Below are positions 1 through 9,246 of a stretch of 64,000 bases of DNA, one piece after another; positions within the stretch are counted from its first letter, which is position 1; every line of letters starts with the position of its first letter. Below the pieces are notes generated by a model, which had not been told where the DNA came from, searched no databases, and saw only the letters and a list, made by a program, of their open reading frames with translations. The position numbers and the translations under genes were made by a program. Source of the DNA: Streptomyces sp. cg36 (lineage in GTDB: Bacteria; Actinomycetota; Actinomycetes; Streptomycetales; Streptomycetaceae); assembly GCF_041080675.1 (NCBI RefSeq), contig NZ_CP163520.1, positions 2,232,001-2,296,000 on the forward strand. Direction: 5' to 3'.

Positions 1-1148
1 GAGGCGACGAAGGTGTCGCGGGCCGCCGTGGTGGTGAGCTGGACCTGCCCGTTCTGGCCGCCGATGGAGATCAGGACCTTCTTGCCCGCGGCCTGTTTGG
101 CCTTGATGGCGGCCTTGAAGTCGGCCGTCGACTCCACCCCGGGGCACTCGCTCACCGGGCACGGGGTGAAGCGGATGTCGCCGGAGGTCACCGAGGTCGG
201 CTCGCCGAAGGCCAGGTCGATGACGTCCCAGGAGTCGGGCACGTCGGCCATCCGCGTGTAGCCGGAGCCGTTGGCGAAGCTGGCGTGCAGATAGCCGACC
301 AGCGCGTGGGCGGGCAGCCCGCCGCCGCCCGGGTTGCCGCCGCCGCTGGTGGTGGAGGCGGTGACGGCGGCCGACTTGGCGGACTCCCCGGCCGTGTTGG
401 TGGCGCTGACCTGGAAGGTGTACGCGGTGGAGGCGGCCAGCCCCGTCACCGTGGCCGAGGTCCCGCTGGTGGTGGCGACCTGGGTGCCGCCCTGGTAGAC
501 GCGGTAGCCGGTGGCGCCCGAGGAGGCGGCCCAGTTCAGGGTGATGCTGGAGGAGGTGGCGGAGCCCGCGGTCAGGCCGGTGGGGACGGCCGGGAGCTGC
601 ACCGGGTCGCCGCCGGGGCCGAGCAGGCTCACGTCGTCGGCGTAGTAGGCGCCGGTGCCGTACCAGCCGTGGGTGTAGATGGTCACCGAGGTGGTGCTCG
701 CGCCGGTCTTGAACGTGGTGGTCAGCTGCTGCCAGGACGGGGCGGACTGGGTCCAGGTGCTGACGTCGGTGGTGCCGGTGCCGGACGCGCCGAGGTAGAC
801 GTAGCTGCCGCGCACCCAGGAGCTGAGGGTGTACGTGGAGTTGGGCTGGACCGTGACGCTCTGGGCGCACTGGGCGTTGTCGCCGCCGGCCGGGGTGGCC
901 TGGAGCGCCTTGGCGCCGCCGTGCACGGGCGAGGAGACCGCCGTGCCGCTGCCCGCCGTACAGCTCCAGCCGTCGAGGCCGGCCTCGAAGCCGCCGTTGC
1001 GGGCGAGTTCGGTGTCGGCGGCGTGCGCGGTCTGCGCGGACGCGACCAGCCCGCCCGCCGCGACCACGCCGGCTATGAGCGCGGCGAGGAGTCTGGGGGG
1101 TGGGGAGAGGGGTCCGGGCGGTCGGGAAAAGCGTCTGGTGCGGTCCAC
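1..1148 (-). CDS. Secreted GH18 chitinase, N-terminal part (runs off the left edge)
   Basis: About 382 codons are visible; the 3' end lies outside the window. Start chosen at GTG 1148 because GGAGGA sits 5 nt upstream. Order of parts: an Arg-rich then hydrophobic signal peptide ending near AHAADTE (about residues 1-45), a carbohydrate-binding beta-sandwich rich in Trp and Tyr (about 46-175), a fibronectin type III domain (about 185-268), a GGGNPGGGG linker, then the beginning of a GH18 barrel with VGYLHASFANG and KKVLISIGGQNG. The catalytic DGxDxDxE motif would lie beyond the edge. Streptomyces chitinases of this layout degrade chitin outside the cell. The promoter carries chi-type repeats (separate entry). 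Confidence 0.9.
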   Translation of the reverse strand, partial: MDRTRRFSRPPGPLSPPPRLLAALIAGVVAAGGLVASAQTAHAADTELARNGGFEAGLDGWSCTAGSGTAVSSPVHGGAKALQATPAGGDNAQCAQSVTVQPNSTYTLSSWVRGSYVYLGASGTGTTDVSTWTQSAPSWQQLTTTFKTGASTTSVTIYTHGWYGTGAYYADDVSLLGPGGDPVQLPAVPTGLTAGSATSSSITLNWAASSGATGYRVYQGGTQVATTSGTSATVTGLAASTAYTFQVSATNTAGESAKSAAVTASTTSGGGNPGGGGLPAHALVGYLHASFANGSGYTRMADVPDSWDVIDLAFGEPTSVTSGDIRFTPCPVSECPGVESTADFKAAIKAKQAAGKKVLISIGGQNGQVQLTTTAARDTFVA

Positions 1149-1189
1149 AACGTCCTCCGGCGCATGGGGGGATGGCGAGGCCGAGCCCG

Positions 1190-1228
1190 CCACAATGTGG
1201 TCCAGACCAATCAGGTTGTCAAGACCTC
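1190..1228 (-). promoter_or_regulatory. Chitinase promoter with DasR/chi-type repeat
   Basis: Upstream of the chitinase lie TGGTCCAGACCA (1198-1209), close to the palindromic DasR dre core TGGTCTAGACCA, and a degenerate second copy TTGTCAAGACCT (1216-1227, 9 of 12 matches). On the gene strand TTGACA (1222-1217) lies inside the second copy and makes a plausible -35. Direct 12-bp repeats of this kind control glucose repression and chitin induction of Streptomyces chitinases. The match is by eye. Confidence 0.72.
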
Positions 1229-1252
1229 TGGCAGCACCGCCGGTGCGGGCCG

Positions 1253-1711
1253 TCAGTCCCGCTCCTCCCCCGCGAGCCGGGCCGCCGCCTCGTGCATCGC
1301 CAGTTCGAGGAGCGCCGGATCGGTCAGGGTGCCGGAGCCGTCGGGCGGCACCAGCCAGCGCACCCCGCCGCTGATCCGCCCGGGGTAGGGCACCACGATC
1401 CAGGTGCCCTGGCCCGCCCCCCGCACCCCGGTGCCGAGCCAGCGCGCGGCCGTGCCGGGGGGCACGAAAAAGCCGAGGCGCGCGTCGCCGAAGTCGGCGA
1501 GCACGGGCCCCGGCCTTTCCACCAGCCGCAGCAGCACATCGAGCGTGGGGTGCCCCAGCTCGCCCGGCAGGATCAGCACGTCCCAGCGCCGGCCGGCCGG
1601 GAGGAGAGCCACCCCGAGGGGGTTGCGCTCCCACTCCCACCGGCACGCATCGGGATCGGGCGCCACCGACGCCAGCCATTCCACCGCTGTTTTCGCACCC
1701 GAGCCGTTCAT
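1253..1711 (-). CDS. Uncharacterised protein, possibly a degenerate primase/polymerase-like fold
   Basis: 152 residues from ATG 1711, with GGAAG 8 nt upstream; a GTG at 1714 or 1750 is also possible. No signal peptide or membrane segment is seen. It contains WDVLILPGELG, a GPVLADFGDARLGFFVPPG stretch and RWLVPPDGSGTLTDP. The pattern LLPxGRxxDVL resembles the primpol-like protein at 60635-61297, but no metal-binding acidic triad is obvious. It is transcribed toward the chitinase from its own region. Function unknown. Confidence 0.7.
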   Translation of the reverse strand: MNGSGAKTAVEWLASVAPDPDACRWEWERNPLGVALLPAGRRWDVLILPGELGHPTLDVLLRLVERPGPVLADFGDARLGFFVPPGTAARWLGTGVRGAGQGTWIVVPYPGRISGGVRWLVPPDGSGTLTDPALLELAMHEAAARLAGEERD

Positions 1712-1918
1712 CACCCGGTCTTCCTTCCGTGAGTCGCCATGTGCGTTCACGGATCGAGAGCGGGGTGGCGGGCGGCTATGACGCGGGTTTCGCTACTTGT
1801 CGGTAGTGAAGCGGGTCACACCATGATCGCCGGTTGTGCGCCCCCGGCGCGAGGCCGGAGCAAAAATGATCGGCATACCGGCACCGGGCGGACCCGGCGC
1901 CGGTGCCGTCTCCCGGCG

Positions 1919-1966
1919 GGTACGGGTACCGGTACGGGTGCACAGACGAGTACCGGTACCTGTACC
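1919..1966 (-). terminator. 17-bp stem-loop after the polyamine operon
   Basis: The arms GGTACGGGTACCGGTAC (1919-1935) and GTACCGGTACCTGTACC (1950-1966) pair over 17 positions with one G-T wobble and a 14-nt loop. It starts 8 nt after the stop of the FAD oxidase gene, where the operon should end. There is no U-tract, which is usual for Streptomyces terminators. Confidence 0.65.
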
Positions 1967-1974
1967 GCCGTCGG

Positions 1975-3396
1975 TCAGCTGTCGAAACCGAGACCGGCCC
2001 GGTCCATCGCCTTCAGCCACAGATTGCGCCGCCCGCCGTTGGCGTCGGCGCGGGCCAGCGCCCACTTGGTGATGCCGATCCCCGCCCAGGCCACCGGCTC
2101 CGGCGGGAACGGCAGCGGCTTCTTGCGGACCATCTCCAACTCGGTGCGTTCGGTGCGCTCCCCCGCCAGCAGGTCGAGCATCACGTCCGCGCCGAAGCGG
2201 GACGCCCCCACGCCGAGACCGGTGTACCCGGCCGCGTAGGCGACCTTGCCGCCGTGGGCCGTGCCGAAGAACGCCGAGAACCGCGAGCAGGTGTCGATGG
2301 CCCCGCCCCAGGCATGGCTGAAACGCAATCCTTCCAGCTGTGGGAAGCAGTGGAAGAAGTGCTCGGCGAGCTTGAGGTAGGTGGCCGGGCGGTCGTCGTA
2401 CTCGGCCCGCACCTTCCCGCCGTACTTGTAGATCGCGTCGTAGCCGCCCCACAGGATGCGGTTGTCCGCGGTGATCCGGAAGTAGTGGAACTGGTTGGCC
2501 GAGTCGCCGAGGCCCGGCCGGTTCTTCCAGCCCACCGAGGCCAGCTGGGCGGCGTCGAGCGGCTCGGTCATCAGCGCGTAGTCGTACACCGGGACGGTGT
2601 ACGCGCGCACCCGCCTGACCAGGGACGGGAACACATTGGTGCCGAGCGCCACCCGGCGGGCCCGGATCCGCCCGTACGGGGTGCGCACCACCATGCCGGG
2701 ACCGGCCGAGACCAGATCGAGGCCGGGGGTGTGTTCGTAGATCCGTACGCCGACTTCCAGACAGGCGCGCTTGAGGCCCCAGGCGAGCTTGGCGGGGTGC
2801 AGCATCGCCACTCCGCGCCGGTCCCAGAGGCCGCCGAGGAAGGTCGGGGAGTCCACCTCGGCCCGCATGGCGTCCTGGTCGAGCAGGTCGAGGCCGTCCA
2901 GGCCGAGCGCGGTCGCCTCCTCGTACATCTCGTGCAGCTCGTCGAGCTGGTGCGGCTCGGTGGCCACGTCGATCTCGCCGGTGCGCTCGAAGTCGCAGTC
3001 CAGCCCGTAGCGGGCGACGGCCGCCTCGATGGCGTCGAGGTTCTCCGTGCCGAGCCGCTCAAGCCGGGGCAGCTCGTCCGGCCAGCGGGCCAGACCGTTG
3101 CCCAGGCCGTGGGTGAGGGAGGCGGCGCAGAAGCCGCCGTTGCGGCCCGAGGCAGCCCAGCCGGCCTCCTTGCCCTCGATGAGGACCACATCGCGGCCGG
3201 GATCGCGCTCCTTGGCCAGGAGCGCGGTCCACAGTCCGCTGTATCCGCCGCCGACGACGAGCAGATCGCACCTCTCGTCGCCCGCGAGCGCGGGGTGGGC
3301 GCCGGGCCTGCCCGGGTCCTCCAGCCAGAAGGGGACGGGCTGGGCGTCCGTCAGTGAATGGGCTGCCGCACTGCGCATGGCTCGGGTGACGGCCAT
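1975..3396 (-). CDS. FAD-dependent oxidoreductase, gamma-glutamylputrescine/amine oxidase-like
   Basis: 473 residues from ATG 3396; GAGGGAG lies 9 nt upstream, so the TTG three codons earlier is less likely. A Rossmann dinucleotide motif DLLVVGGGYSG (about 44-54) is followed by GWAASGRNGGF, the DAO-family FAD-binding signature, and a C-terminal GYTGLGVGASRFG loop typical of the family. Last gene of the polyamine operon, 37 nt after potC. In this context it probably oxidises putrescine, gamma-glutamylputrescine or a related amine to an aldehyde with release of H2O2. The exact substrate is inferred. Confidence 0.85.
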   Translation of the reverse strand: MAVTRAMRSAAAHSLTDAQPVPFWLEDPGRPGAHPALAGDERCDLLVVGGGYSGLWTALLAKERDPGRDVVLIEGKEAGWAASGRNGGFCAASLTHGLGNGLARWPDELPRLERLGTENLDAIEAAVARYGLDCDFERTGEIDVATEPHQLDELHEMYEEATALGLDGLDLLDQDAMRAEVDSPTFLGGLWDRRGVAMLHPAKLAWGLKRACLEVGVRIYEHTPGLDLVSAGPGMVVRTPYGRIRARRVALGTNVFPSLVRRVRAYTVPVYDYALMTEPLDAAQLASVGWKNRPGLGDSANQFHYFRITADNRILWGGYDAIYKYGGKVRAEYDDRPATYLKLAEHFFHCFPQLEGLRFSHAWGGAIDTCSRFSAFFGTAHGGKVAYAAGYTGLGVGASRFGADVMLDLLAGERTERTELEMVRKKPLPFPPEPVAWAGIGITKWALARADANGGRRNLWLKAMDRAGLGFDS

Positions 3397-3433
3397 GACT
3401 TCCAACTCCCTCGAAGGGTTCGGTCGTTAATGC

Positions 3434-4228
3434 TCAGGCTTTTGCACTGTTGCTGCGCCGGTTCGCGATGAGCTGGCCGGCCACTACCACCACCACGGCG
3501 ATGGCGAACATCGCCGTACCGATGACATTGATCTGAACGGGCGTGCCCCGCTGCGCGGATCCCCAGACGAACATGGGGAACGTCACGGTGGAGCCCGCGT
3601 TGAAGTTGGTGATGATGAAGTCGTCGAAGGAGAGCGCGAAGGCGAGCAGCGCGCCCGCGACGATTCCGGGGGCCGCGATCGGCAGGGTGACCCGCACGAA
3701 CGTCTGGACCGGTCCCGCGTACAGATCGCGCGCCGCCTCTTCGAGCCTCGGGTCCATCGACATCACCCGCGCCTTGACGGCCGTCACCACGAAGCTGAGG
3801 CAGAACATGATGTGGGCGATGAGGATGGTCCAGAAGCCCAGCTGCGCGCCCAGGTTGAGGAAGAGGGTCAGCAGCGAGGCGGCCATGACGACCTCGGGCA
3901 TCGCCATCGGCAGGAAGATCAGCGAGTTGATCGCGCCGCGCGCCCGGAACCGGTAGCGCACCAGCGCGAAGGCGATCATCGTGCCGAGGACGGTCGCGCC
4001 GACCGTCGCCCAGGCGGCGATCTGGAGCGAGAGCGAGAGCGAGCCGCACATGTCGGCGACCCCGCACGGGTCCTTCCAGGCGTCGGTGGAGAACCGCTGC
4101 CAGGAGTAGTTGAAGCGCCCGTTCGGCTTGTTGAACGAGAACACCATCACCACGACGTTGGGCAGGATCAGGTACGCGAGGGTCGCGAGCCCCGCGATCA
4201 CGATGACGTTGCGTCGGAGCCAGCGCAT
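3434..4228 (-). CDS. potC: Spermidine/putrescine ABC transporter permease, PotC-like
   Basis: 264 residues; a hydrophobic protein with about six membrane segments, beginning with RNVIVIAGLATLAYLILPNV. The cytoplasmic coupling (EAA) loop reads EEAARDLYAGPVQTFVRV (about 170-187), followed by LPIAAPGI. Its ATG overlaps the stop of the previous permease gene (TGATG), indicating translational coupling. With PotB it forms the membrane channel of a polyamine importer. The polyamine assignment comes from the PotD-like binding protein in the same operon. Confidence 0.9.
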   Translation of the reverse strand: MRWLRRNVIVIAGLATLAYLILPNVVVMVFSFNKPNGRFNYSWQRFSTDAWKDPCGVADMCGSLSLSLQIAAWATVGATVLGTMIAFALVRYRFRARGAINSLIFLPMAMPEVVMAASLLTLFLNLGAQLGFWTILIAHIMFCLSFVVTAVKARVMSMDPRLEEAARDLYAGPVQTFVRVTLPIAAPGIVAGALLAFALSFDDFIITNFNAGSTVTFPMFVWGSAQRGTPVQINVIGTAMFAIAVVVVVAGQLIANRRSNSAKA

Positions 4229-5148
4229 CAGACCAGGTCCTCCGTCCCGGCTCGGCGGATGTAGACGGTGACCATGACCAGCACGATCGCCATCAGGATG
4301 AAGGAGAGGGCGGCGGCCGTCGGATAGTCGAGGACCCGCAGGAACTGCGACTGGATGACGTTGCCGACCATCTTCTGGTCGGTGGAGCCGAGCAGTTCGG
4401 CGTTGACGTAGTCACCGCTGGCCGGGATGAAGGTGAGCAGCGTGCCCGAGACGACACCCGGCATGGAGAGCGGGAAGGTCACCTTGCGGAAGGTGGTCGC
4501 GGGGGTCGCGTACAGGTCGCCGGCGGCCTCGTGCAGCCGCGGGTCGATCCGCTCCAGCGAGGTGTAGAGCGGCAGGATCATGAACGGCAGGAAGTTGTAG
4601 GTGAGGCCGCAGACCACGGCCATCGGCGTGGCCAGCACCCGGTTGCCCTCGGTCCAGCCCAGCCAGCTCGTCACGTCGAGCACGTGCAGCGAGTTGAGCG
4701 CGTGCACCACCGGCCCGCCGTCCGCCAGGATCGTCTTCCAGGCGAGGGTGCGGATCAGGAAGCTGGTGAAGAACGGCGCGATGACCAGCACCAGGATCAC
4801 ATTGCGCCAGCGGCCCGCCTTGAAGGCGATCAGATACGCCAGCGGATAGCCGAGCAGCAGGCACAGCAGGGTCGCGGTGCCCGCGTACAGCAGCGAGCGC
4901 ACGAACTGCGGGTAGTACTCCTTGAAGGCGTCCCAGTACGTCTGGAAGTGCCAGGTGACCTGGAAGCCCTTCTCCAGGGAGCCGGTCTGCACCGAGGTCG
5001 ACGCCTGGTAGACCATCGGCAGCGCGAAGAAGACGACCAGCCACAGGATGCCGGGCAGCAGCAGCCAGTAGGGCACCAGCCGCTTGCGCACGGGCACCTT
5101 GTGCACGGGGAGGTCGGCGGCCGGGGGCGCCTCGGTCAGGGCGCTCAC
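4228..5148 (-). CDS. potB: Spermidine/putrescine ABC transporter permease, PotB-like
   Basis: 306 residues from GTG 5148, which overlaps the stop of potA by 4 nt. About six membrane segments; the coupling loop is HEAAGDLYATPATTFRKV followed by TFPLSMPGVVSG. The N-terminal 25 residues are soluble and Pro-rich. It should pair with PotC and receive substrate from the lipoprotein PotD. The tight overlaps on both sides mark potA-potB-potC as one transcription unit. Confidence 0.9.
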   Translation of the reverse strand: MSALTEAPPAADLPVHKVPVRKRLVPYWLLLPGILWLVVFFALPMVYQASTSVQTGSLEKGFQVTWHFQTYWDAFKEYYPQFVRSLLYAGTATLLCLLLGYPLAYLIAFKAGRWRNVILVLVIAPFFTSFLIRTLAWKTILADGGPVVHALNSLHVLDVTSWLGWTEGNRVLATPMAVVCGLTYNFLPFMILPLYTSLERIDPRLHEAAGDLYATPATTFRKVTFPLSMPGVVSGTLLTFIPASGDYVNAELLGSTDQKMVGNVIQSQFLRVLDYPTAAALSFILMAIVLVMVTVYIRRAGTEDLV

Positions 5149-6298
5149 GCGGCGTCCTCGACCTTCTCCACGCCCGCGTCGATCGCCTGCGCCGCGTCGA
5201 GGCCGAAGGTGTGCGCCGGGTTCCAGTGCAGGACGACCTCGGCGCCCGGCACCAGCCGGGTGTCGCGCTCGATGTTCTGCTCGTACACCGCGAGCCCCTG
5301 GCCGGCCGGGGAGTCGATGACGTACTGGGTGGAGACGCCGATGAAGGAGGAGTCGACGATGCGGCCGGGGACGCGGTTGCGGCCGTCCGCTATCGAGCCC
5401 TCGTCGTCGCGGTGGGCGAGGGAGATCTTCTCCGGGCGCACGCCGACCAGGATCTTCCCGCCGCCGGCGGCGGGGCCGGACATCGCCCGCCGGGCAGCCG
5501 CAGCTTGACGCCGCCCGCGGTGACCCGGACGTCCTCGCCGCTCTTCTCGACGACCTCGGCCTCGATGAGGTTGGAGGTGCCCAGGAAGTTCGCCACGAAC
5601 GTGGTCCGCGGGTTCTCGTAGAGGTCGGCGGGGGCGCCGAGCTGCTCGACCCGGCCGCCGTTCATCACCGCGACCGTGTCGGCCATGGTCATGGCCTCCT
5701 CCTGGTCGTGGGTGACGTGGATGAAGGTGATGCCGACCTCGGTCTGGATGCGCTTGAGCTCCAGCTGCATCTGGCGGCGCAGCTTGAGGTCGAGGGCGCC
5801 GAGCGGCTCGTCGAGGAGGAGCACCTGCGGGTGGTTGATCAGGGCGCGGGCGACCGCCACGCGCTGCTGCTGGCCGCCGGAGAGCTGGTGCGGCTTGCGG
5901 CCCGCGAAGTCGCCGAGCTGGACGAGCTCCAGCATGTCGTCGACCTGCTTCTTCACCGACTTGATGCCCCGGCGGCGCAGCCCGAAGGCGACGTTCTCGG
6001 AGACGCTCAGGTGCGGGAAGAGGGCGTACGACTGGAAGACGGTGTTCACCGGCCGCTTGTAGGGCGGCAGGTCGGTGACGTCCTTGTCGCCGAGGAAGAC
6101 GGTCCCGGTGCTGGGGTCCTCCAGTCCGGCGATCATGCGCAGGGTGGTGGTCTTGCCGCAGCCGGAGGCGCCGAGCAGGGCGAAGAAGGAGCCCTGCGGG
6201 ACGGTCAGTTCGAGCGGATGGACTGCGGTGAAGGAGCCGTACGTCTTGCTGATCCCGGTGAGGCGGACGTCGCCGCCGTCGTTCTTGTCGTCAGTCAT
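5145..6298 (-). CDS. potA: Polyamine ABC transporter ATP-binding protein, PotA-like; frameshifted in this sequence
   Basis: The N-terminal reading frame runs from ATG 6298 with Walker [11 protein letters not shown]-loop [10 protein letters not shown], signature LSGGQQQR, Walker [13 protein letters not shown] and H-loop VTHDQEEA. Near 5481-5488 the frame changes: LRLPGG is followed out of frame by [19 protein letters not shown], the start of the C-terminal TOBE/regulatory domain, which continues to 5145. One missing base in GGCGGGCGATG explains this. Both halves look intact and under coding constraint, and the neighbouring genes are whole, so a consensus error or very recent mutation is likely. 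A full-length product would be about 384 residues. Confidence 0.88.
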
Positions 6299-6399
6299 GG
6301 GTTGCGATCCCAGGGGTGGAGAGGGGATGAGGGGGAGGTGTGGGGGCGGGGCGGGCACCCCGGGCGGGGCGGGCGTCCCGGGCACGGGCCGGGGCGCGG

Positions 6400-7650
6400 T
6401 CAGGCGCCGATGAGCTTGGCGAACTTCTCCTCGTACTTCGTCTCCTCCTCGCTGCTGAGCGAGCGGAAGGAGTGCGCCTTGGCGGCCATGGCCCGGTCGG
6501 GCAGGATCAGCGTGTTCTCGGCCAGCTTCGGATCGATCCGGGTGAGCTCGTCGCGCACGCCGTCGACCGGGCAGACGTAGTTGATGTACGCGGCGAGCTT
6601 CGCGGCGACCGGCGGCTCGTAGTAGTAGTCGATCAGCCGCTCGGCGTTGGCCTGGTGCCGGGCCCGCGCGGGGACCAGCAGGTTGTCGCTGGAGAGCATG
6701 TATCCGGCGGCCGGGATCGCGTACTTGATGTCCGGGTTGTCGGAGCGCAGCTGGGTGATGTCGCCGCCCCAGGCCACACAGGCGGCGAGGTCGCCCTTGT
6801 CCAGGTCGCCGGTGTAGTCGTTGCCGGTGAAGCGCCGGATCTGCTTCTTGTCGACGCCCTTCTGGAGCCGTCCGATGGCCGCGTCGTAGTCGGCGTCGGT
6901 GAAGTTCGCCGGGTCCTTGCCCATGTCGAGCAGGGTCATCCCGACGGTGTCGCGCATCTCGGTGAGGAAGCCGACGCGGCCCTTGAGGGTGGGGTCGTCG
7001 AGCAGCTGGGTCACCGAGTCGACGGTCCTGCCGCCGGTCGCCTTGGCGTTGTACGCGATGACGGCCGGGATGCCGGTCCACGGGTAGGAGTAGGCGCGGC
7101 CCGGGTCCCAGTCGGGGGTGCGGAAGGGCGCGGAGAGGTTGGCGAAGGCGTGCGGCAGCTTGGCCGCGTCCAGTTTCTGCGCCCAGCCGAGCCGGATGAG
7201 CCGCCCGGCCAGCCAGTCGGTGAGCACGATCAGGTCGCGGCCGATGTCCTGACCGGCCGCCAGCTGCGGCTTGATCTTGCCGAAGAACTCGACGTTGTCG
7301 TTGATGTCCTCGGTGTACTTGACCTGGATGCCGGTCCGGCGGGTGAACGCCTCCAGCGTCGGCCGGTGCTTCTTGTCGTCGCTGACGTCCATGTACTCGG
7401 TCCAGTTGGAGAAGTTGATCACCTTCTCCTGGGCCGAGTGGTCGTGGGACGCCGGGGCCTCGCCGCCCTCCCGCTTCGCGGCCGGGATGCCGCAGCCGGT
7501 CAGCCCGGCCAGCCCGCCGACCGCGAGCGCGCCGAACCCGGTGGCCCGCATCAGCGAGCGCCGGGTCAGGGCGCCCCGGCCGCTGGTGAGGGTGCGCTCG
7601 ATGGCGGCCAGCTGGGGCCCGGACAGGCGGTCCGGCTCGTACTGCTCCAT
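6400..7650 (-). CDS. potD: Spermidine/putrescine-binding lipoprotein, PotD-like (first copy)
   Basis: 416 residues. A twin-arginine motif TRRSLMRATG (29-38) is followed by a hydrophobic stretch and lipobox LTGC (Cys53), suggesting Tat export and lipid anchoring. Mature-domain hallmarks are INFSNWTEYMD, KYTEDINDNVEFFGKI and NYVCPVDGV, shared by PotD/PotF-type proteins. It lies between an aldehyde dehydrogenase gene and potA, with a 101-nt gap to potA. A paralogue occurs at 13160-14347, so the strain has two polyamine receptors but one set of permeases here. Confidence 0.9.
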   Translation of the reverse strand: MEQYEPDRLSGPQLAAIERTLTSGRGALTRRSLMRATGFGALAVGGLAGLTGCGIPAAKREGGEAPASHDHSAQEKVINFSNWTEYMDVSDDKKHRPTLEAFTRRTGIQVKYTEDINDNVEFFGKIKPQLAAGQDIGRDLIVLTDWLAGRLIRLGWAQKLDAAKLPHAFANLSAPFRTPDWDPGRAYSYPWTGIPAVIAYNAKATGGRTVDSVTQLLDDPTLKGRVGFLTEMRDTVGMTLLDMGKDPANFTDADYDAAIGRLQKGVDKKQIRRFTGNDYTGDLDKGDLAACVAWGGDITQLRSDNPDIKYAIPAAGYMLSSDNLLVPARARHQANAERLIDYYYEPPVAAKLAAYINYVCPVDGVRDELTRIDPKLAENTLILPDRAMAAKAHSFRSLSSEEETKYEEKFAKLIGA

Positions 7651-7728
7651 GCGCTGTGTGCCTTTCGGATGGAGGCGGCGACCGCTGGTCGGACGGCCAC
7701 CGCGCGGCGGCGCCGCTGGTCGGATGCT

Positions 7729-9246
7729 TTACCGGTCCCCGAAGATCGTGCGGTGCCAGTCCTTCGCGGCGACCGCGGTGTTGTCGTACATCACATGCTT
7801 GACCTGTGTGTATTCCTCGAAGGAATACGCCGACATGTCCTTTCCGAAGCCACTCGCCTTGTAGCCGCCGTGCGGCATCTCGCTGATGATCGGAATGTGG
7901 TCGTTGACCCAGACGCACCCGGCCTTGATCTCCCGGGTGGCCCGTCCCGCACGGTAGACGTCCCGGCTCCAGGCGGAGGCCGCCAGTCCGTACGGGGTGT
8001 CGTTGGCGAGCCGGATGCCCTCGTCGTCGGAGTCGAAGGGCAGGACGACGAGCACCGGCCCGAAGATCTCGGCCTGGACGACCTCGCTGTCCTGCGGCGC
8101 GTCCGCGATCAGCGTCGGCGGGTAGAAGGCGCCGTCGCTCTGCGGCGCCCGGCCGCCGGTGACGATCCGGGCGTAGGAGCGGGCCCGCTCGACGAAGCCG
8201 GCGACCCGGTCGCGGTGGCCGTGGCTGATCAGCGGCCCGAGGTCGGTGGCCGGGTCGAACGGGTCGCCGACGCGGACGGTCGCCATCAGATCGGCCACCC
8301 CCGCGACGAAGGCGTCGTAGAGCGGACGCTGTACGTACGCGCGCGTGGCGGCGGTGCAGTCCTGGCCCGAGTTGATCAGGGCGCCGGCGACCGCGCCGTG
8401 GACGGCGGCGGTCAGGTCCGCGTCGTCGAAGACGACGAAGGGCGCCTTGCCGCCGAGCTCCAGATGCAGCCGCTTGACGGTGCCGGTGGCGATCTCGGCG
8501 ACGCGCTTGCCGACGGCGGTGGACCCGGTGAAGGACGTCATGACGACGTCCGGGTGCCCGACCAGGTGCTCACCGGCGTCCCGCCCAGCGCCGGAGACGA
8601 TGTTGACGACCCCGTCCGGGATCCCGGCGGCGGTGGCGGCCTCGGCGAACAGGAGCGAGGTGAGCGGGGTGATCTCGGCGGGCTTGAGCACGATGGTGTT
8701 GCCCGCCGCGATCGCCGGGAGCACCTTCCAGGCGGCCATCTGGAGCGGGTAGTTCCAGGGGGCGATGGAGCCGACGACGCCGATGGCCTCACGGCGTACG
8801 TACGAGGTGTGGTCGCCCGAGTACTCCCCGGCCGACTGGCCCTGCAGATGGCGGGCGGCACCGGCGAAGAAGGCGGTGTTGTCCACGGTCCCCGGGACGT
8901 CGAACTCCCGGCTGAGCTTGAGCGGCTTGCCGCACTGCAGGGACTCGGCGCGGGCGAACTCCTCGGCGCGCTCGGCCAGCACCCCGGCGAAGCGGTGCAG
9001 GGCGTCGGAGCGTTCGGCGGGGGTGGCGCCCGCCCAGCCGGGGAAGGCGTCCTTGGCGGCGGCGACGGCCGCGTCCACGTCGGCCGTACCGGCCAGCTCG
9101 TAGCTGTACGCGCTCCGGCCCGTTGCGGGGTCGACGACGTCCTGCTTGCGCCCGGAAGTGCCGGGCCGCACCCGCCCGCCGATGTACTGGGCGCCGCCTT
9201 CGAAACGGTCCTGCGCCGGGAAACGACTGCTGTTGCTGTTGCCCAT
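7729..9246 (-). CDS. Aldehyde dehydrogenase, probable gamma-aminobutyraldehyde dehydrogenase (first copy)
   Basis: 505 residues from ATG 9246; GTG at 9255 is an alternative start. Family hallmarks: NAD-binding PWNYPLQMAAWK, FTGSTAVG, the general-base Glu in LHLELGGKAPFVVF, and the catalytic Cys in NSGQDCTAATRAYV. First gene of the polyamine operon, 78 nt before potD. It most likely oxidises 4-aminobutanal or a related aminoaldehyde to GABA or an acid. It shares catalytic motifs with the copy at 14677-16116. Its promoter region holds an inverted repeat (9320-9355). Confidence 0.88.
   Translation of the reverse strand: MGNSNSSRFPAQDRFEGGAQYIGGRVRPGTSGRKQDVVDPATGRSAYSYELAGTADVDAAVAAAKDAFPGWAGATPAERSDALHRFAGVLAERAEEFARAESLQCGKPLKLSREFDVPGTVDNTAFFAGAARHLQGQSAGEYSGDHTSYVRREAIGVVGSIAPWNYPLQMAAWKVLPAIAAGNTIVLKPAEITPLTSLLFAEAATAAGIPDGVVNIVSGAGRDAGEHLVGHPDVVMTSFTGSTAVGKRVAEIATGTVKRLHLELGGKAPFVVFDDADLTAAVHGAVAGALINSGQDCTAATRAYVQRPLYDAFVAGVADLMATVRVGDPFDPATDLGPLISHGHRDRVAGFVERARSYARIVTGGRAPQSDGAFYPPTLIADAPQDSEVVQAEIFGPVLVVLPFDSDDEGIRLANDTPYGLAASAWSRDVYRAGRATREIKAGCVWVNDHIPIISEMPHGGYKASGFGKDMSAYSFEEYTQVKHVMYDNTAVAAKDWHRTIFGDR

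Noticed and set aside
285..1388. Long forward ORF rich in Gly/Arg/Val overlapping the chitinase
   Set aside because: Antisense shadow of the chitinase; composition is typical of non-coding frames in high-GC DNA.
5486..5486. Programmed ribosomal frameshift in potA
   Set aside because: No slippery heptamer or downstream structure typical of programmed shifting, and a similar indel occurs in glnD.
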